From Vibrio xiamenensis (GTDB lineage Bacteria; Pseudomonadota; Gammaproteobacteria; Enterobacterales; Vibrionaceae), in NCBI RefSeq assembly GCF_900100015.1, contig NZ_FNDD01000022.1:1-64000 (forward strand): DNA of 64,000 bases, written 5' to 3'. Position numbers and translations under genes: made by a program. This document shows, one piece after another, positions 35,717-44,289 of the stretch (within the stretch, counting starts at the first letter, position 1; each line of letters starts with the position of its first letter). The notes beneath the pieces were generated by a model. That model had not been told where the DNA came from. It saw nothing but the letters and a program-made list of their open reading frames with translations, and did no database searches.

Positions 35717-36349
35717 ATGATCGAAAATTTTCAAGCCTTTGTTATCGCTATTACCATTCTTACTCTGACGCCAGGGCTCGATACTGCGTTGGTGATTCGC
35801 AATACGTCACGCGGCGGCTTCGTTGACGGCAGTGTCACCAGTTTGGGCATCTGCTCAGGACTGTTTGTTCATGCATTACTATCCGCGATTGGGATTTCTG
35901 CGGTGCTCGCCCAATCGGCAGAGTTATTTAATATGGTGAAAATGGTCGGTGCGGCATATTTGGTTTACCTCGGTATCAGTAGTCTGAGATCGACACTCAA
36001 AGGTCAAGCGCATTTAGCGATTGGACAAGGCCAAGGTGCGCAGTTCGTGGTTAAGCGTTCGCTCAAAGAGGGCTTTTTATCCAATGTCCTCAATCCGAAA
36101 ACGGCGGTATTTTATCTCGCATTCTTACCTCAATTTATTAACCCGGAATATTCACCATTACTGCAATCAATGCTGATGGCGGCGATCCACTTTGTAATTG
36201 CGATGATTTGGCAGTGCGGGCTGGCTGGCGCGCTCGATAAAGCCAAAAATTTACTCAAGAGCAGCCGTTTTATGCGCTGGATGGAAGGGACCACGGGTGT
36301 GGTGTTGGTGGCATTTGGGGTGAAATTGATGCTGGAGAAGACCGCTTAA
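35717..36349 (+). CDS. LysE/RhtB-family amino-acid exporter
   Basis: A 210-residue inner-membrane protein with about six helices. The family signature TLTPGLDTALVIRNTSRGG (about residues 14-32) and the SNVLNPKTAVFYLAFLPQF segment (about 120-138) are clear. Relatives export amino acids or homoserine lactone. The start at 35717 (MIENFQAFV) matches the family; the frame is open to 35645. Which amino acid is exported is unknown. Confidence 0.87.
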   Translation: MIENFQAFVIAITILTLTPGLDTALVIRNTSRGGFVDGSVTSLGICSGLFVHALLSAIGISAVLAQSAELFNMVKMVGAAYLVYLGISSLRSTLKGQAHLAIGQGQGAQFVVKRSLKEGFLSNVLNPKTAVFYLAFLPQFINPEYSPLLQSMLMAAIHFVIAMIWQCGLAGALDKAKNLLKSSRFMRWMEGTTGVVLVAFGVKLMLEKTA

Positions 36350-36630
36350 GTGCGGTTTTTTCAATCGGCTCGATGATATTGTGAAAGGCGTTGATTTGTA
36401 TATTAAAAGTTGCATATTCAACGCAAAAAACAGCGTACACGCTTGGTTAAAATCTTCCAATAGTTGATGACGGTTCAATTTTTCGGTTTAAAGCCTCTCG
36501 TATTCGAGACGCACTGAAGAGATGTACCCATTTACAAAGTCAGCGCCTTTACTTGATGCGATTGTTCGCGCTACTGTCAGTTCAATGACAGAGGAAAGTC
36601 AAAAAAGTAAAGGGTAGGGAGAACAGAGCA

Positions 36631-36828
36631 GTGAAAGTAAAAGCGGATCCGTTAACAATAGGACTCATGGTCGGCGTGATCATGTGGGGCTGGAACAAGA
36701 TGACTGCAGAGCCGATTTGCAATGTGATCGAAACCCACAACGGCAAAGAAATTCTGGTGCCGTACCATTGCGAAGATGTGATTAATAAAAACGTCGTTAC
36801 TCCATCGGAACTTGCAAAAGTTAATTAA
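36631..36828 (+). CDS. Small unknown protein with one hydrophobic helix
   Basis: A 65-residue protein. It starts with GTG after agggaga, has a hydrophobic helix near the N-terminus (PLTIGLMVGVIMWGW, about residues 7-21) and a polar C-terminal part with two Cys (PICNV and YHCED) that could form a disulfide outside the membrane. It is followed at once by a terminator, which supports a real gene. A small stem ctgtca/tgacag lies upstream. No family recognised. Confidence 0.65.
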   Translation: MKVKADPLTIGLMVGVIMWGWNKMTAEPICNVIETHNGKEILVPYHCEDVINKNVVTPSELAKVN

Positions 36829-36857
36829 AAAAAGCGCCCTTAGGAGGCGCTTTTTTC
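36828..36857. terminator. Bidirectional terminator
   Basis: aaaaaagcgcc/ggcgctttttt (36828-36838 and 36846-36856), between the small protein and the symporter gene. Confidence 0.88.
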
Positions 36858-36888
36858 GTTTCTGGTTACTTCGATATTTAAAGCCAGC

Positions 36889-38271
36889 TTATGAGCGTTG
36901 CAGTGACAGCGCTGATTTGCTGTCGTTAAGCGCTTGGAAGTATTGCTGGGTTTCACTGATCACCACTTTACGAAGCGCAAGTAGGCCAATTAGGTTAGGA
37001 ATCGCCATTAAACCGTTGACGATATCAGCGATGATCCAAATCATATCGAGATGCAAAAATGCGCCTGATGCCACCAAAGCAAGGAATACCACTTTATACG
37101 CTTTGACCGCCTTGGTACCGAATAAGTAAACCACGCAGCGCTCACCATAGTAGTTCCAACCCAAAATGGTGGTAAAGGCAAAGAACATCAAACCAATAGA
37201 TACCAACATAGGTCCAAGGGTGTCGGAACTTAGGCCTTGCGCAAACGCGTAGGTCGTCATCGCTGCTCCTGAGTAATCGCTTTGCCATGCGCCAGTGAGA
37301 ATGAGAGCGAGGCCTGTCATGGTACAGATGATGATGGTGTCAAAGAAAGTCCCCGTCATCGAGATAAGACCTTGTCTAACGCAGGAGTCGGTTTTAGCCG
37401 CCGCTGCGGCCATTGGCGCGCTGCCAAGTCCGGATTCATTGGAGAACACGCCGCGAGCGATACCCGATTGAATGGCGATCATAATGGTTGCGCCCGCAAA
37501 GCCGCCCGATGCCGCGGTGGTTGAAAACGCAGAGCTGAGCACTAAGCTGATGGCAGAAAGTAAGTGCTCCGCATTCAGAGCAATCACACTGATACAAGCA
37601 AGCACGTAGAACACCGCCATCGTCGGCACCACTTTTCCGGCCACTTTTGAAATCGATTGAATGCCGCCTAAGGTGACAAACGCCACCAGCAGGGTGAGAA
37701 CCACGGCTGAAATTTCGCGTGAGACACCAAAAGAGATTTGGCTGGCATCGATGATGGCATTGACCTGTGGAAACGTACCGATACCAAAACAAGCGACGCC
37801 CAGTGCGAAAATGGCAAACAGCGTTGCCAATAGTTTAGAACCAACACCATATTGCAAGTAGTACATCGGTCCGCCGACCATCTGACCTTTTTCATCAACT
37901 TTGCGGTATTTTACCGCCAGTAGACACTCGGCATATTTGGTTGCCATGCCAAATAGCGCTGCAAGCCACATCCAAAATAGCGCGCCTGGGCCGCCGAGTT
38001 TGATAGCGGTTGCCACGCCAACGATATTACCCGTACCTATGGTGGCCGACAGTGCGGTACATAACGCGGCAAAGCTTGATACGTCACCCTCGGCGCGGGA
38101 TTTGGATTTATCGCGGCAGAATACTAGTTTCAGTGCGGTTGGCAGATGACGAAACTGCAGCATGCCTAGGCGAAAGGTAAAGAAAATACCGGTTCCGACC
38201 AGTAGGATCAGCAAAGGTGGTCCCCAGACGAAATTGTCGATACGGTGCAAAATGGTTTGAAGGTCGTTCAT
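36889..38271 (-). CDS. Sodium:alanine/glycine symporter (AGCS family)
   Basis: A 460-residue inner-membrane symporter with about eleven helices. The AGCS family is shown by GTGIFFTFRLGMLQF near the N-terminus, SFAALCTALSATIGTGNIVGVATAI (about 65-89) and the VFSNESGLGSAPMAAAAAKT segment (about 272-291). It imports alanine or glycine with sodium. A tandem glycine riboswitch precedes it (38423-38649), which points to glycine as the relevant signal and probably the substrate. Start at 38271 has aagggg upstream. Confidence 0.92.
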   Translation of the reverse strand: MNDLQTILHRIDNFVWGPPLLILLVGTGIFFTFRLGMLQFRHLPTALKLVFCRDKSKSRAEGDVSSFAALCTALSATIGTGNIVGVATAIKLGGPGALFWMWLAALFGMATKYAECLLAVKYRKVDEKGQMVGGPMYYLQYGVGSKLLATLFAIFALGVACFGIGTFPQVNAIIDASQISFGVSREISAVVLTLLVAFVTLGGIQSISKVAGKVVPTMAVFYVLACISVIALNAEHLLSAISLVLSSAFSTTAASGGFAGATIMIAIQSGIARGVFSNESGLGSAPMAAAAAKTDSCVRQGLISMTGTFFDTIIICTMTGLALILTGAWQSDYSGAAMTTYAFAQGLSSDTLGPMLVSIGLMFFAFTTILGWNYYGERCVVYLFGTKAVKAYKVVFLALVASGAFLHLDMIWIIADIVNGLMAIPNLIGLLALRKVVISETQQYFQALNDSKSALSLQRS

Positions 38272-38422
38272 GTTTTCCCCTTAATGGATAATGCGTTACT
38301 AAGGAGAAGAGGGAAAGGGCTGTCGGGTTGAACATCACTGTCGCCGATAAAACATCGACGGAACAGTACGCTCGCCCCATGAGATCGCAGGCGGCAAAAA
38401 GCACGTATGGATTCTTTCCACT

Positions 38423-38649
38423 CCTCTGTCCTTTTGCCTGAGAGTTTCACCCCGTGTGGGACTTGCTCCTTCGGCGACCGATTTAACGGTTCTCTCCAGA
38501 GGTTCCTCCAACTACAGTCCTCGCTTGCTTAAAGGGTGTCCTTTAAGCGGTTCTGAATGAGTTCAGAACAAAGCACCTGAAAGATTTACTTCTTCGGCGG
38601 GTTAAACTAACCAATTGTTATAAATTGGTTAAAAACCACTCTCCTGTAG
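38423..38649 (-). promoter_or_regulatory. Tandem glycine riboswitch
   Basis: Read on the minus strand, two glycine aptamers follow one another. Aptamer 2 (38502-38423) is canonical: closing stem cctctg/cagagg, ctggagagaacc, gccgaaggagcaa, and actctcaggcaaaaggacag. Aptamer 1 (38649-38512) has closing stem ctacag/ctgtag, a gccgaagaagtaa binding core with a matching ctttcaggt, and an extra ttaaagg/cctttaa-like hairpin before the closing strand. The linker is about nine bases. It controls the AGCS symporter about 150 bases downstream. Confidence 0.93.
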
Positions 38650-38875
38650 TCTTCATTGGAACAATTACCTAGAAAAGGTAATTAGTGCCAAGCATAGTAC
38701 GCAAAAAGAAACGTGATGTCATGTGAAAAAACGTGGCTTTGACTAATAAATCAGCATTAGCGACGGGGAATCTACCTGATGCTGACCAAATTACGTATAA
38801 GTCATGTAAACTAAACATAATTCGAGTGCTGGGTGATGGCGTTTTTCGCTGTCGGCCAAGAATCAAGGAGCTGTT
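38650..38875. promoter_or_regulatory. Divergent promoter region
   Basis: This AT-rich stretch holds the start of the riboswitch transcript (minus) and the promoter of the small membrane-protein gene (plus). ggtaattgttcc-like and taattacctt repeats lie near 38660-38690. I cannot place promoter boxes with confidence. Confidence 0.4.
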
Positions 38876-39034
38876 ATGACGAGACTGATTGCCATTGCGC
38901 TGTTTATTGTTTTGGCTTTTGTACTAATACGCTACCGAACGAGTGAAAAGCTGCAGAAATGGGTGGTTATCGTCATCGTTTCTGGATTGGTTTTATACAC
39001 CGGCACTCTGGTGATTTCAGAATTATTACGCTAG
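38876..39034 (+). CDS. Small membrane protein, 52 residues
   Basis: A short gene starting with ATG at 38876 after a good aaggag site (38865-38870). It encodes 52 residues: a first helix (MTRLIAIALFIVLAFVLI), a short basic loop with RYRTSEKLQKW, and a second helix (VVIVIVSGLVLYTGTLVI). It ends 9 bp before the GTG start of the coiled-coil protein, and its stop region forms that gene's ribosome binding site, so the two are translationally coupled. I do not recognise the family. Confidence 0.75.
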   Translation: MTRLIAIALFIVLAFVLIRYRTSEKLQKWVVIVIVSGLVLYTGTLVISELLR

Positions 39035-39043
39035 GAGCGCGCA

Positions 39044-39781
39044 GTGAATAAGCACCATGAAGTTGATGAAGCCGAAGACGATGTTGTTGTCATAGAGCAG
39101 CGTGATAAGCGCACCTATCTCTATGTGGCGATTGCCGGCGTGTTAGGGCTTGCGCTTGGCGGCTTGGTTGGTTCTTCAGTGACAGCCAAAGATTGGGAAT
39201 CGACTTATCAGCAGTTAGAAACCAAATACCAAAGTTTGGAAGATGATAAAAAGCAATTAGCTGCCCAAGTGGATATGAAGCTCGCCAGTGTCGACAAACA
39301 GCTCGACGCCAAACTGCAAGATGCGGTTGCTGAGCAAAAGCAGCAATATGAACAGCAAATTGAAGATCTAAAGAAAAAGCTGCAAGAGCAACAGCAAAAG
39401 AACAGTGAGCTGAGCAAAAATATTGAGCAGCAAAGTGAGAAATTGCAGTCGGCGGAAAAGCAAAATAGCCGTTTAAGTCAGCAAACTGATATGCAAGCAA
39501 CCATGTTTGAAAGCGCCAAGGATCTGTTTAAGAAAGAAGAACAGACAAAATCGGAGCTGAAAGCACTGCAAAAAGAGAAGCAAGAGCTCGGGCCAAAAAT
39601 TAAAGCGCTTAAGGCCGAGTGTGACGCGTACCTTGATGGTGCATCTTGGGATGCCAAATCGGATTCATGCGATAAACAAGATGAAGCTAACTCAAGAATG
39701 AGCCAAGTGGAGCAGATGATTCAAGTTCATCAAATGGATCTCAAACAAATCCAAGCGCTTAGCGAAGAGTTGGGCTTATAA
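39044..39781 (+). CDS. Membrane-anchored coiled-coil protein
   Basis: A 245-residue protein starting with GTG. A cytoplasmic acidic N-terminus (about residues 1-22) is followed by one helix (LYVAIAGVLGLALGGLVGSSV, about 26-46), then nearly 190 residues of heptad-rich coiled coil very high in Lys, Glu and Gln, ending in a helix with two Cys (ECDAYLDG and DSCDKQD). It is sometimes annotated as chromosome-partitioning-like because of the coiled coil, which is not evidence. It is coupled to the 52-residue membrane gene and followed by a terminator. Confidence 0.75.
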   Translation: MNKHHEVDEAEDDVVVIEQRDKRTYLYVAIAGVLGLALGGLVGSSVTAKDWESTYQQLETKYQSLEDDKKQLAAQVDMKLASVDKQLDAKLQDAVAEQKQQYEQQIEDLKKKLQEQQQKNSELSKNIEQQSEKLQSAEKQNSRLSQQTDMQATMFESAKDLFKKEEQTKSELKALQKEKQELGPKIKALKAECDAYLDGASWDAKSDSCDKQDEANSRMSQVEQMIQVHQMDLKQIQALSEELGL

Positions 39782-39830
39782 ATTAAACTCCATTTTATAA
39801 AATGAGAGATTAATATAAAACTCAATTGTG

Positions 39831-39855
39831 AATGCTCCGCACTGTCGGGGCATTT
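39831..39855 (+). terminator. Terminator of the coiled-coil gene
   Basis: aatgctccg/cggggcatt with one G-T pair (39831-39839 and 39846-39854), followed by ttt. Confidence 0.75.
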
Positions 39856-39985
39856 TTGTGCAACATATCTCATTGAGCCCAGTGGTTTATAAAAACAGAT
39901 CAATTAAAAGTTTTTTTCCATTTATACTTATTTCGGTCGGCACTTTGCTGGCACTTCTCTATTTTTTGTATGAGTTGAGGTTTAG

Positions 39986-41743
39986 ATGGAAAGAGCGAGA
40001 CATATTGACGCACAAGTTTTGAAAGTGAAGCTTGCCGTTCAAATTGTGTTTTATCTTTCGATTGCTCTTATCACTTATACGCTGGTTTCACAGCACCAAC
40101 AGCAGCTGTGGCTCTATCTCGCTTTTCCTCTATTTATGACGCTTGGTCATTATCATCAGCACCCGAATGTCAAACGCTGGTGCGCAGTGTTATCAATTAC
40201 GGTTATCGCTTATGGCGGATGGGTTGATCCACTTGACCCAGACTATATCGAAGAAAGTTTTATCCTATTGCCGCTGTGCTACATCGTGATGTTTCCCGGT
40301 TCATTGTGGCCCAATGCGATCGTGCCGATTTTAATCGCCACCTATTTGCACTATTTACCGAGTGGCGATTACGGCGAATTTTTTGAAGATGCCTTTGAAT
40401 TAGCGGCTATTACCGGCCTTGCATCCGTGATGATGCTGTTTCATAAACGTTATCTCTATTTGGCGAGCACCTATAAACAAGACAGTTTGACTGACTACTT
40501 AACCAAGCTGCCTAACCGTAAAGCGTTTTCTGACGATATTCGACATCTGTCGGCGCGCCTTGATTATGCGGTGATTGAAATCGGTTTAAACGATTTTAAG
40601 AATATCAACGATAGCCTTGGCTACACCAACGGCGACGAACTGCTGGTGAAATTTGGTCGTCATTTGGTGTCGCTGGTGGCTGATAAGGGGCGGGTCTACC
40701 GTCTTGGCGGTGATGAATTTATTATACTGATTAGTTCGTCTAAAGATGTTACTCAAGACGTGATTGGCATTTTGGATATGCTGGTCGATAGCGCACAGAA
40801 AGTTTTCATGATCGGCAACACCTCGCACCGTTTAACCTACAGTATTGGCATCGCGCTTTTAAGTGATGCGCTAGGCGATACGCGTCTGTGGGGCAAAAAC
40901 GCCGCGACAGCGCTGTACAAAGCACGCTCGCGGGGGCCAAACCAAATCCAATGGTACGACGATGAACTTCTGGAAGAGTCGATTCGTCAACATCAGATCG
41001 AAGTTGAATTGGCGAGCGCTATTGAAGCCGAGCAGTTTTATTTGCTGTATCAGCCTAAAGTCGATGTGAAACAGAATTTGGTGCTCGGCGCCGAAGCACT
41101 GATCCGTTGGCAACATCCGTTTTTGGGTATGATTCCGCCGAACGATTTTATTAGCATTGCGGAAAAAACCGCGCAGATAGTACCCATTGGCCGCTGGGTG
41201 ATTCGTCAAGCGTGTATGCAGGCTAAAGCTTGGTATGACATGAACCGGCCGATTTGTATTTCCGTCAACGTCTCCACAGTACAATTTGCGCACGATGAAA
41301 TCGATGAATACATCAAATCTGTGTTAGATGAAATTCGTCTTCCACCGCATTTACTGCAAATTGAAATTACCGAAACCGCATTAATGCAGCGCTCAGAATT
41401 TGTGGTTGGCAGCTGCAAAAAGCTGCGTGAGATGGGGGTATCGGTGGCGGTTGACGACTTTGGCGTCGAATATTCATCGCTCAATTATCTCAAACAGCTG
41501 CCGATTGATGTGCTGAAAATCGACAAGTCATTTGTTGATGATTGCGTGCATGAAACAACCGACCACATGTTGGTGCGTACCATTATTCAAATTGGTCGTA
41601 ACCTTGGTAAACGTGTGGTGGCGGAAGGGGTAGAATATCAAGAGCAGCTGGAATTATTGTGTCTGGAAGGGTGCGATGAGTATCAAGGCTATTATTTCTC
41701 AAAACCCATTGATGCACGCGCGTTCACCCAGCTCATTGATTAA
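39986..41743 (+). CDS. Membrane GGDEF-EAL protein
   Basis: A 585-residue c-di-GMP enzyme. The N-terminal part (about residues 10-155) has five or so hydrophobic helices. A GGDEF domain follows with intact RLGGDEF (about 238-244), so cyclase activity is possible. The EAL domain begins near residue 335: AEALIRW, ITETALM, DDFGVEYSSL and KIDKSF are present, giving the catalytic Glu, Asp pair and Lys of an active phosphodiesterase; DDFG is followed by VEYSS instead of the usual TGYSS. Which activity dominates is unknown. It is flanked by terminators on both sides, so it is a single gene. Confidence 0.9.
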   Translation: MERARHIDAQVLKVKLAVQIVFYLSIALITYTLVSQHQQQLWLYLAFPLFMTLGHYHQHPNVKRWCAVLSITVIAYGGWVDPLDPDYIEESFILLPLCYIVMFPGSLWPNAIVPILIATYLHYLPSGDYGEFFEDAFELAAITGLASVMMLFHKRYLYLASTYKQDSLTDYLTKLPNRKAFSDDIRHLSARLDYAVIEIGLNDFKNINDSLGYTNGDELLVKFGRHLVSLVADKGRVYRLGGDEFIILISSSKDVTQDVIGILDMLVDSAQKVFMIGNTSHRLTYSIGIALLSDALGDTRLWGKNAATALYKARSRGPNQIQWYDDELLEESIRQHQIEVELASAIEAEQFYLLYQPKVDVKQNLVLGAEALIRWQHPFLGMIPPNDFISIAEKTAQIVPIGRWVIRQACMQAKAWYDMNRPICISVNVSTVQFAHDEIDEYIKSVLDEIRLPPHLLQIEITETALMQRSEFVVGSCKKLREMGVSVAVDDFGVEYSSLNYLKQLPIDVLKIDKSFVDDCVHETTDHMLVRTIIQIGRNLGKRVVAEGVEYQEQLELLCLEGCDEYQGYYFSKPIDARAFTQLID

Positions 41744-41767
41744 CTCATCAAGCGAATTCTCCGTATA

Positions 41768-41794
41768 AAAAATGGGCCTTGTGGCCCATTTTTG
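41768..41794. terminator. Bidirectional terminator
   Basis: aaaaatgggcc/ggcccattttt (41768-41778 and 41783-41793), between the convergent GGDEF-EAL and isochorismatase-like genes. Confidence 0.9.
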
Positions 41795-41850
41795 TCTATA
41801 AACCCGTCAAGCATCTTCTATGACGGTTTCTTGCTATCTTGCAAAGAAGG

Positions 41851-42408
41851 TTATTTTTCTAGTAAAGCCAGTACATCTGCAGCACTGCCAGTTTCAGCAA
41901 GGCGTGGAAACACCAGATTACAGCTGTTGTTGTGAGTATCGAGGTTCAAATCGGTCACACTGTCTGTTGCGATAGTGACGTTGTAACCAAGCTCAAAGGC
42001 TTGACGGGCAGTCGATTCCACACCAATTGAGGTTGCGATACCGACAATCACCACTTGTGTCACGCCAAGCTTTTGCAATTGCTGATCAAGGTCGGTTTTG
42101 TTGAAGGCTCCCCAAGTGGTTTTGGAGATCATGATATCGCTGTCTTGAACATTCAGTTCAGGTGTTAGCTCTGCCCAATCGGCGGGCAGCTGTGCATTAC
42201 TGGCTGGGCCTGAATCATTTCGACCGGGCGCGTGTCCGACCACATTGACGACCACCACAGGGCGCTGGTGACGGCGAAATGCCTCAGCAAGTGTGGCACT
42301 TTTGTCGATCACAGGTTGCGCTGGATGGACCGTTGGCAAAGCAATAATGCCTTTTTGCAGGTCAATAATAATCAGAGCAGTGTTGGTATCGAGGGTGGTG
42401 ATAGCCAT
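41851..42408 (-). CDS. Isochorismatase-like hydrolase
   Basis: A 185-residue cysteine-hydrolase-fold protein. The acid is Asp16 in IIIDLQ and the Lys is in MISKTTWGAF, but the position of the nucleophilic Cys in the family (xATNVCVESTA) reads ATSIGVESTA, so the Cys is replaced by Gly. True isochorismatases also lack the Cys, whereas amidases of the family need it. It is therefore either a vinyl-ether hydrolase type or inactive as an amidase. It is a single cytoplasmic gene with unknown substrate. Confidence 0.82.
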   Translation of the reverse strand: MAITTLDTNTALIIIDLQKGIIALPTVHPAQPVIDKSATLAEAFRRHQRPVVVVNVVGHAPGRNDSGPASNAQLPADWAELTPELNVQDSDIMISKTTWGAFNKTDLDQQLQKLGVTQVVIVGIATSIGVESTARQAFELGYNVTIATDSVTDLNLDTHNNSCNLVFPRLAETGSAADVLALLEK

Positions 42409-42566
42409 AATGGAAGTCCTTGTTTCTTAGGTCAGTAGTGCTATGGACAACATAGCTGCGAGAAAGTTTAGACTAGCACTGATTATGTGCTTCACCAAAA
42501 AAATGTGAGCCAGATCAGGGATAAATACGAATCAAATTGATCAGAAATAACAGGATAGACACAAAC

Positions 42567-42595
42567 AACACGAGCCTCATAAAGAGGCTCGTGTT
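42567..42595 (-). terminator. Terminator of the decarboxylase gene
   Basis: aacacgagcctc/gaggctcgtgtt (42567-42578 and 42584-42595), a 12-bp stem downstream of the minus-strand stop at 42628. Confidence 0.8.
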
Positions 42596-42627
42596 TGGAC
42601 ATTATGACGGATGTCGGTCGCTAGATA

Positions 42628-43821
42628 TTAGCCCATTTTACGGCTGGCCATCACTTCCTCTTCATTCATCACCACAGTTTGCGCGCGTTTGAAGAAGTTA
42701 AAGTCGGTTGCGGTTGCGCTGGTGTACGCACCCATCATACGGCCGATGATCAAGTCGCCATTTTCAAGTTTTGGCAACATGATGTTTTCAGCAATCACGT
42801 CGATACTGTCGCATGTTGGGCCTGCCAAAACGCTAGAGAAAGTCTCAACAGCGTGTTTGGTGGTGTACAGCGGGTATTCGCCATGGTCAAAAATAATGCC
42901 ACTGAATGAACCGTACAGACCATCGTCTAGGTAATACCAAGTTTGACCTTCGCGATCCGCTTGACCCATGACCGATGCCACTGATGTCATGCAGCCAGCC
43001 ACAATAAAGCGACCTGGTTCTGCCAACACTTGAACGGTTTCAGGCAGAGTATTCAGCGCTTGATTGATCGGCACGCAAAACTCGTCAATCGGCATCACAG
43101 CTTTGGTGTAGTTGACTGGGAATCCACCGCCAATATCCAAAGTGCTCAGTGCGGGTAGACCAAGTTCCACCACACGCTCCATCACTTCTTTACATGCCAA
43201 AATCGCATCCACGTATTTTTGCGGGTTCAAGGTTTGTGAACCAACGTGGAACGACAAGCCTTTGATACGAATACCAAGTTCTTTCGCACGAGTAATGATT
43301 TCAATCGCGTGATCTGGGCTGCAACCAAATTTTTTCGACAAATCCGCAAATACGTCGGCATTGCGGAAACTCAAGCGCACCAATAGCTCAACCTCGTCGC
43401 GGTAAGCGATGAATTTTTCAAGTTCATTAAGGTTGTCGACAACAAACACACAGCAGCCATACTCAAGCGCAGCGCGAATATCGGCATCGCGTTTGATTGG
43501 GTGGGTGTGGATGGTTTTGTCTGCAGGAACGCCTTCGCCTGCCACCAATTCCACTTCACCTGTGGTCGCCAAATCAAAGCTTGCGCCTTCTGCCAGCAAA
43601 GTACGAACAACAGCTGGGTGAGGAAGCGGCTTAAGTGCAAAGTGCAAAGTCACATTTGGTAATGCGTTTTGTAGTGCACGGTATTGGTGACGAACAGAGT
43701 CGCAATCAAGCAGCAACAAAGGTGCGCCAAATTGAGCAACTGAAGATTCGATTAGGTGAGTTTCTTCAGCGCTAAGAGCTGAAGGTGAGATAGAAAGTAC
43801 ATCCAACGCTGATTGTGCCAT
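42628..43821 (-). CDS. Type III PLP-dependent lysine/ornithine decarboxylase
   Basis: A 397-residue alanine-racemase-fold decarboxylase. The PLP lysine is in HFALKPLPHP near residue 60, the phosphate is bound by the GGGFP turn and EPGRFIVAG, HVGSQ lies near 175, and the substrate-side Cys-Asp is in AGPTCDSIDV (about 328). Relatives in vibrios make putrescine or cadaverine from ornithine or lysine; diaminopimelate decarboxylase is less likely given length and GPTCDSID. The start at 43821 follows ttggagg closely; the longer frame to 43881 has no such site. Confidence 0.88.
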   Translation of the reverse strand: MAQSALDVLSISPSALSAEETHLIESSVAQFGAPLLLLDCDSVRHQYRALQNALPNVTLHFALKPLPHPAVVRTLLAEGASFDLATTGEVELVAGEGVPADKTIHTHPIKRDADIRAALEYGCCVFVVDNLNELEKFIAYRDEVELLVRLSFRNADVFADLSKKFGCSPDHAIEIITRAKELGIRIKGLSFHVGSQTLNPQKYVDAILACKEVMERVVELGLPALSTLDIGGGFPVNYTKAVMPIDEFCVPINQALNTLPETVQVLAEPGRFIVAGCMTSVASVMGQADREGQTWYYLDDGLYGSFSGIIFDHGEYPLYTTKHAVETFSSVLAGPTCDSIDVIAENIMLPKLENGDLIIGRMMGAYTSATATDFNFFKRAQTVVMNEEEVMASRKMG

Positions 43822-44289
43822 AGCAAGCCTCCAAGGTAGTGGGCAAACTTTTCGGAATTTGATCGAAAAGTTGAGCGTCAATAAAAGCGCGTTTAAACGC
43901 CGTCAAAGTCACTCTTGGATAGTTGCTCTATCGCCTTGCCACAAACAACCTGTGATGTACTCGGATTGGCTATCATCAAGAAGCAGGGCGATAATAAAAG
44001 CGCTTTTTAAAAAGCGCAACAAAAAAATCGCTAAAAAAATAAAATAATTTTTAGTTGTTGATATTTAAGGTTATTTATTGGTTTTTGTAAGTAGTTTCTT
44101 ATCTCAAAATCGCCAATTATCAGTGATTTTATATTGTTAATGTCATGTTAAATTTACATTTTACACTTTTTGCCACCCACGTTTTTGAACGCCAAAAATT
44201 GCTTTCCAGCGCGCACCATCCACTTTTATAGAGCACGCACTGCTAGGCACGTTTAGTGCGCTGAAATCGGTGCTAAAGGAAGGTGAAAA
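43822..44289. promoter_or_regulatory. Divergent intergenic region with a perfect palindrome
   Basis: About 470 bp without a gene between the decarboxylase and hpd. An 18-bp perfect palindrome gcgctttttaaaaagcgc lies at 44000-44017. The right half is strongly AT-rich. The hpd ribosome binding site aaggaagg is at 44276-44283. The region should hold the control sites of the tyrosine operon. Confidence 0.5.

Noticed and set aside
39828..40022. 64-codon frame before the GGDEF-EAL gene
   Set aside because: It starts at the terminator of the preceding gene and overlaps the true GGDEF-EAL start in another frame.
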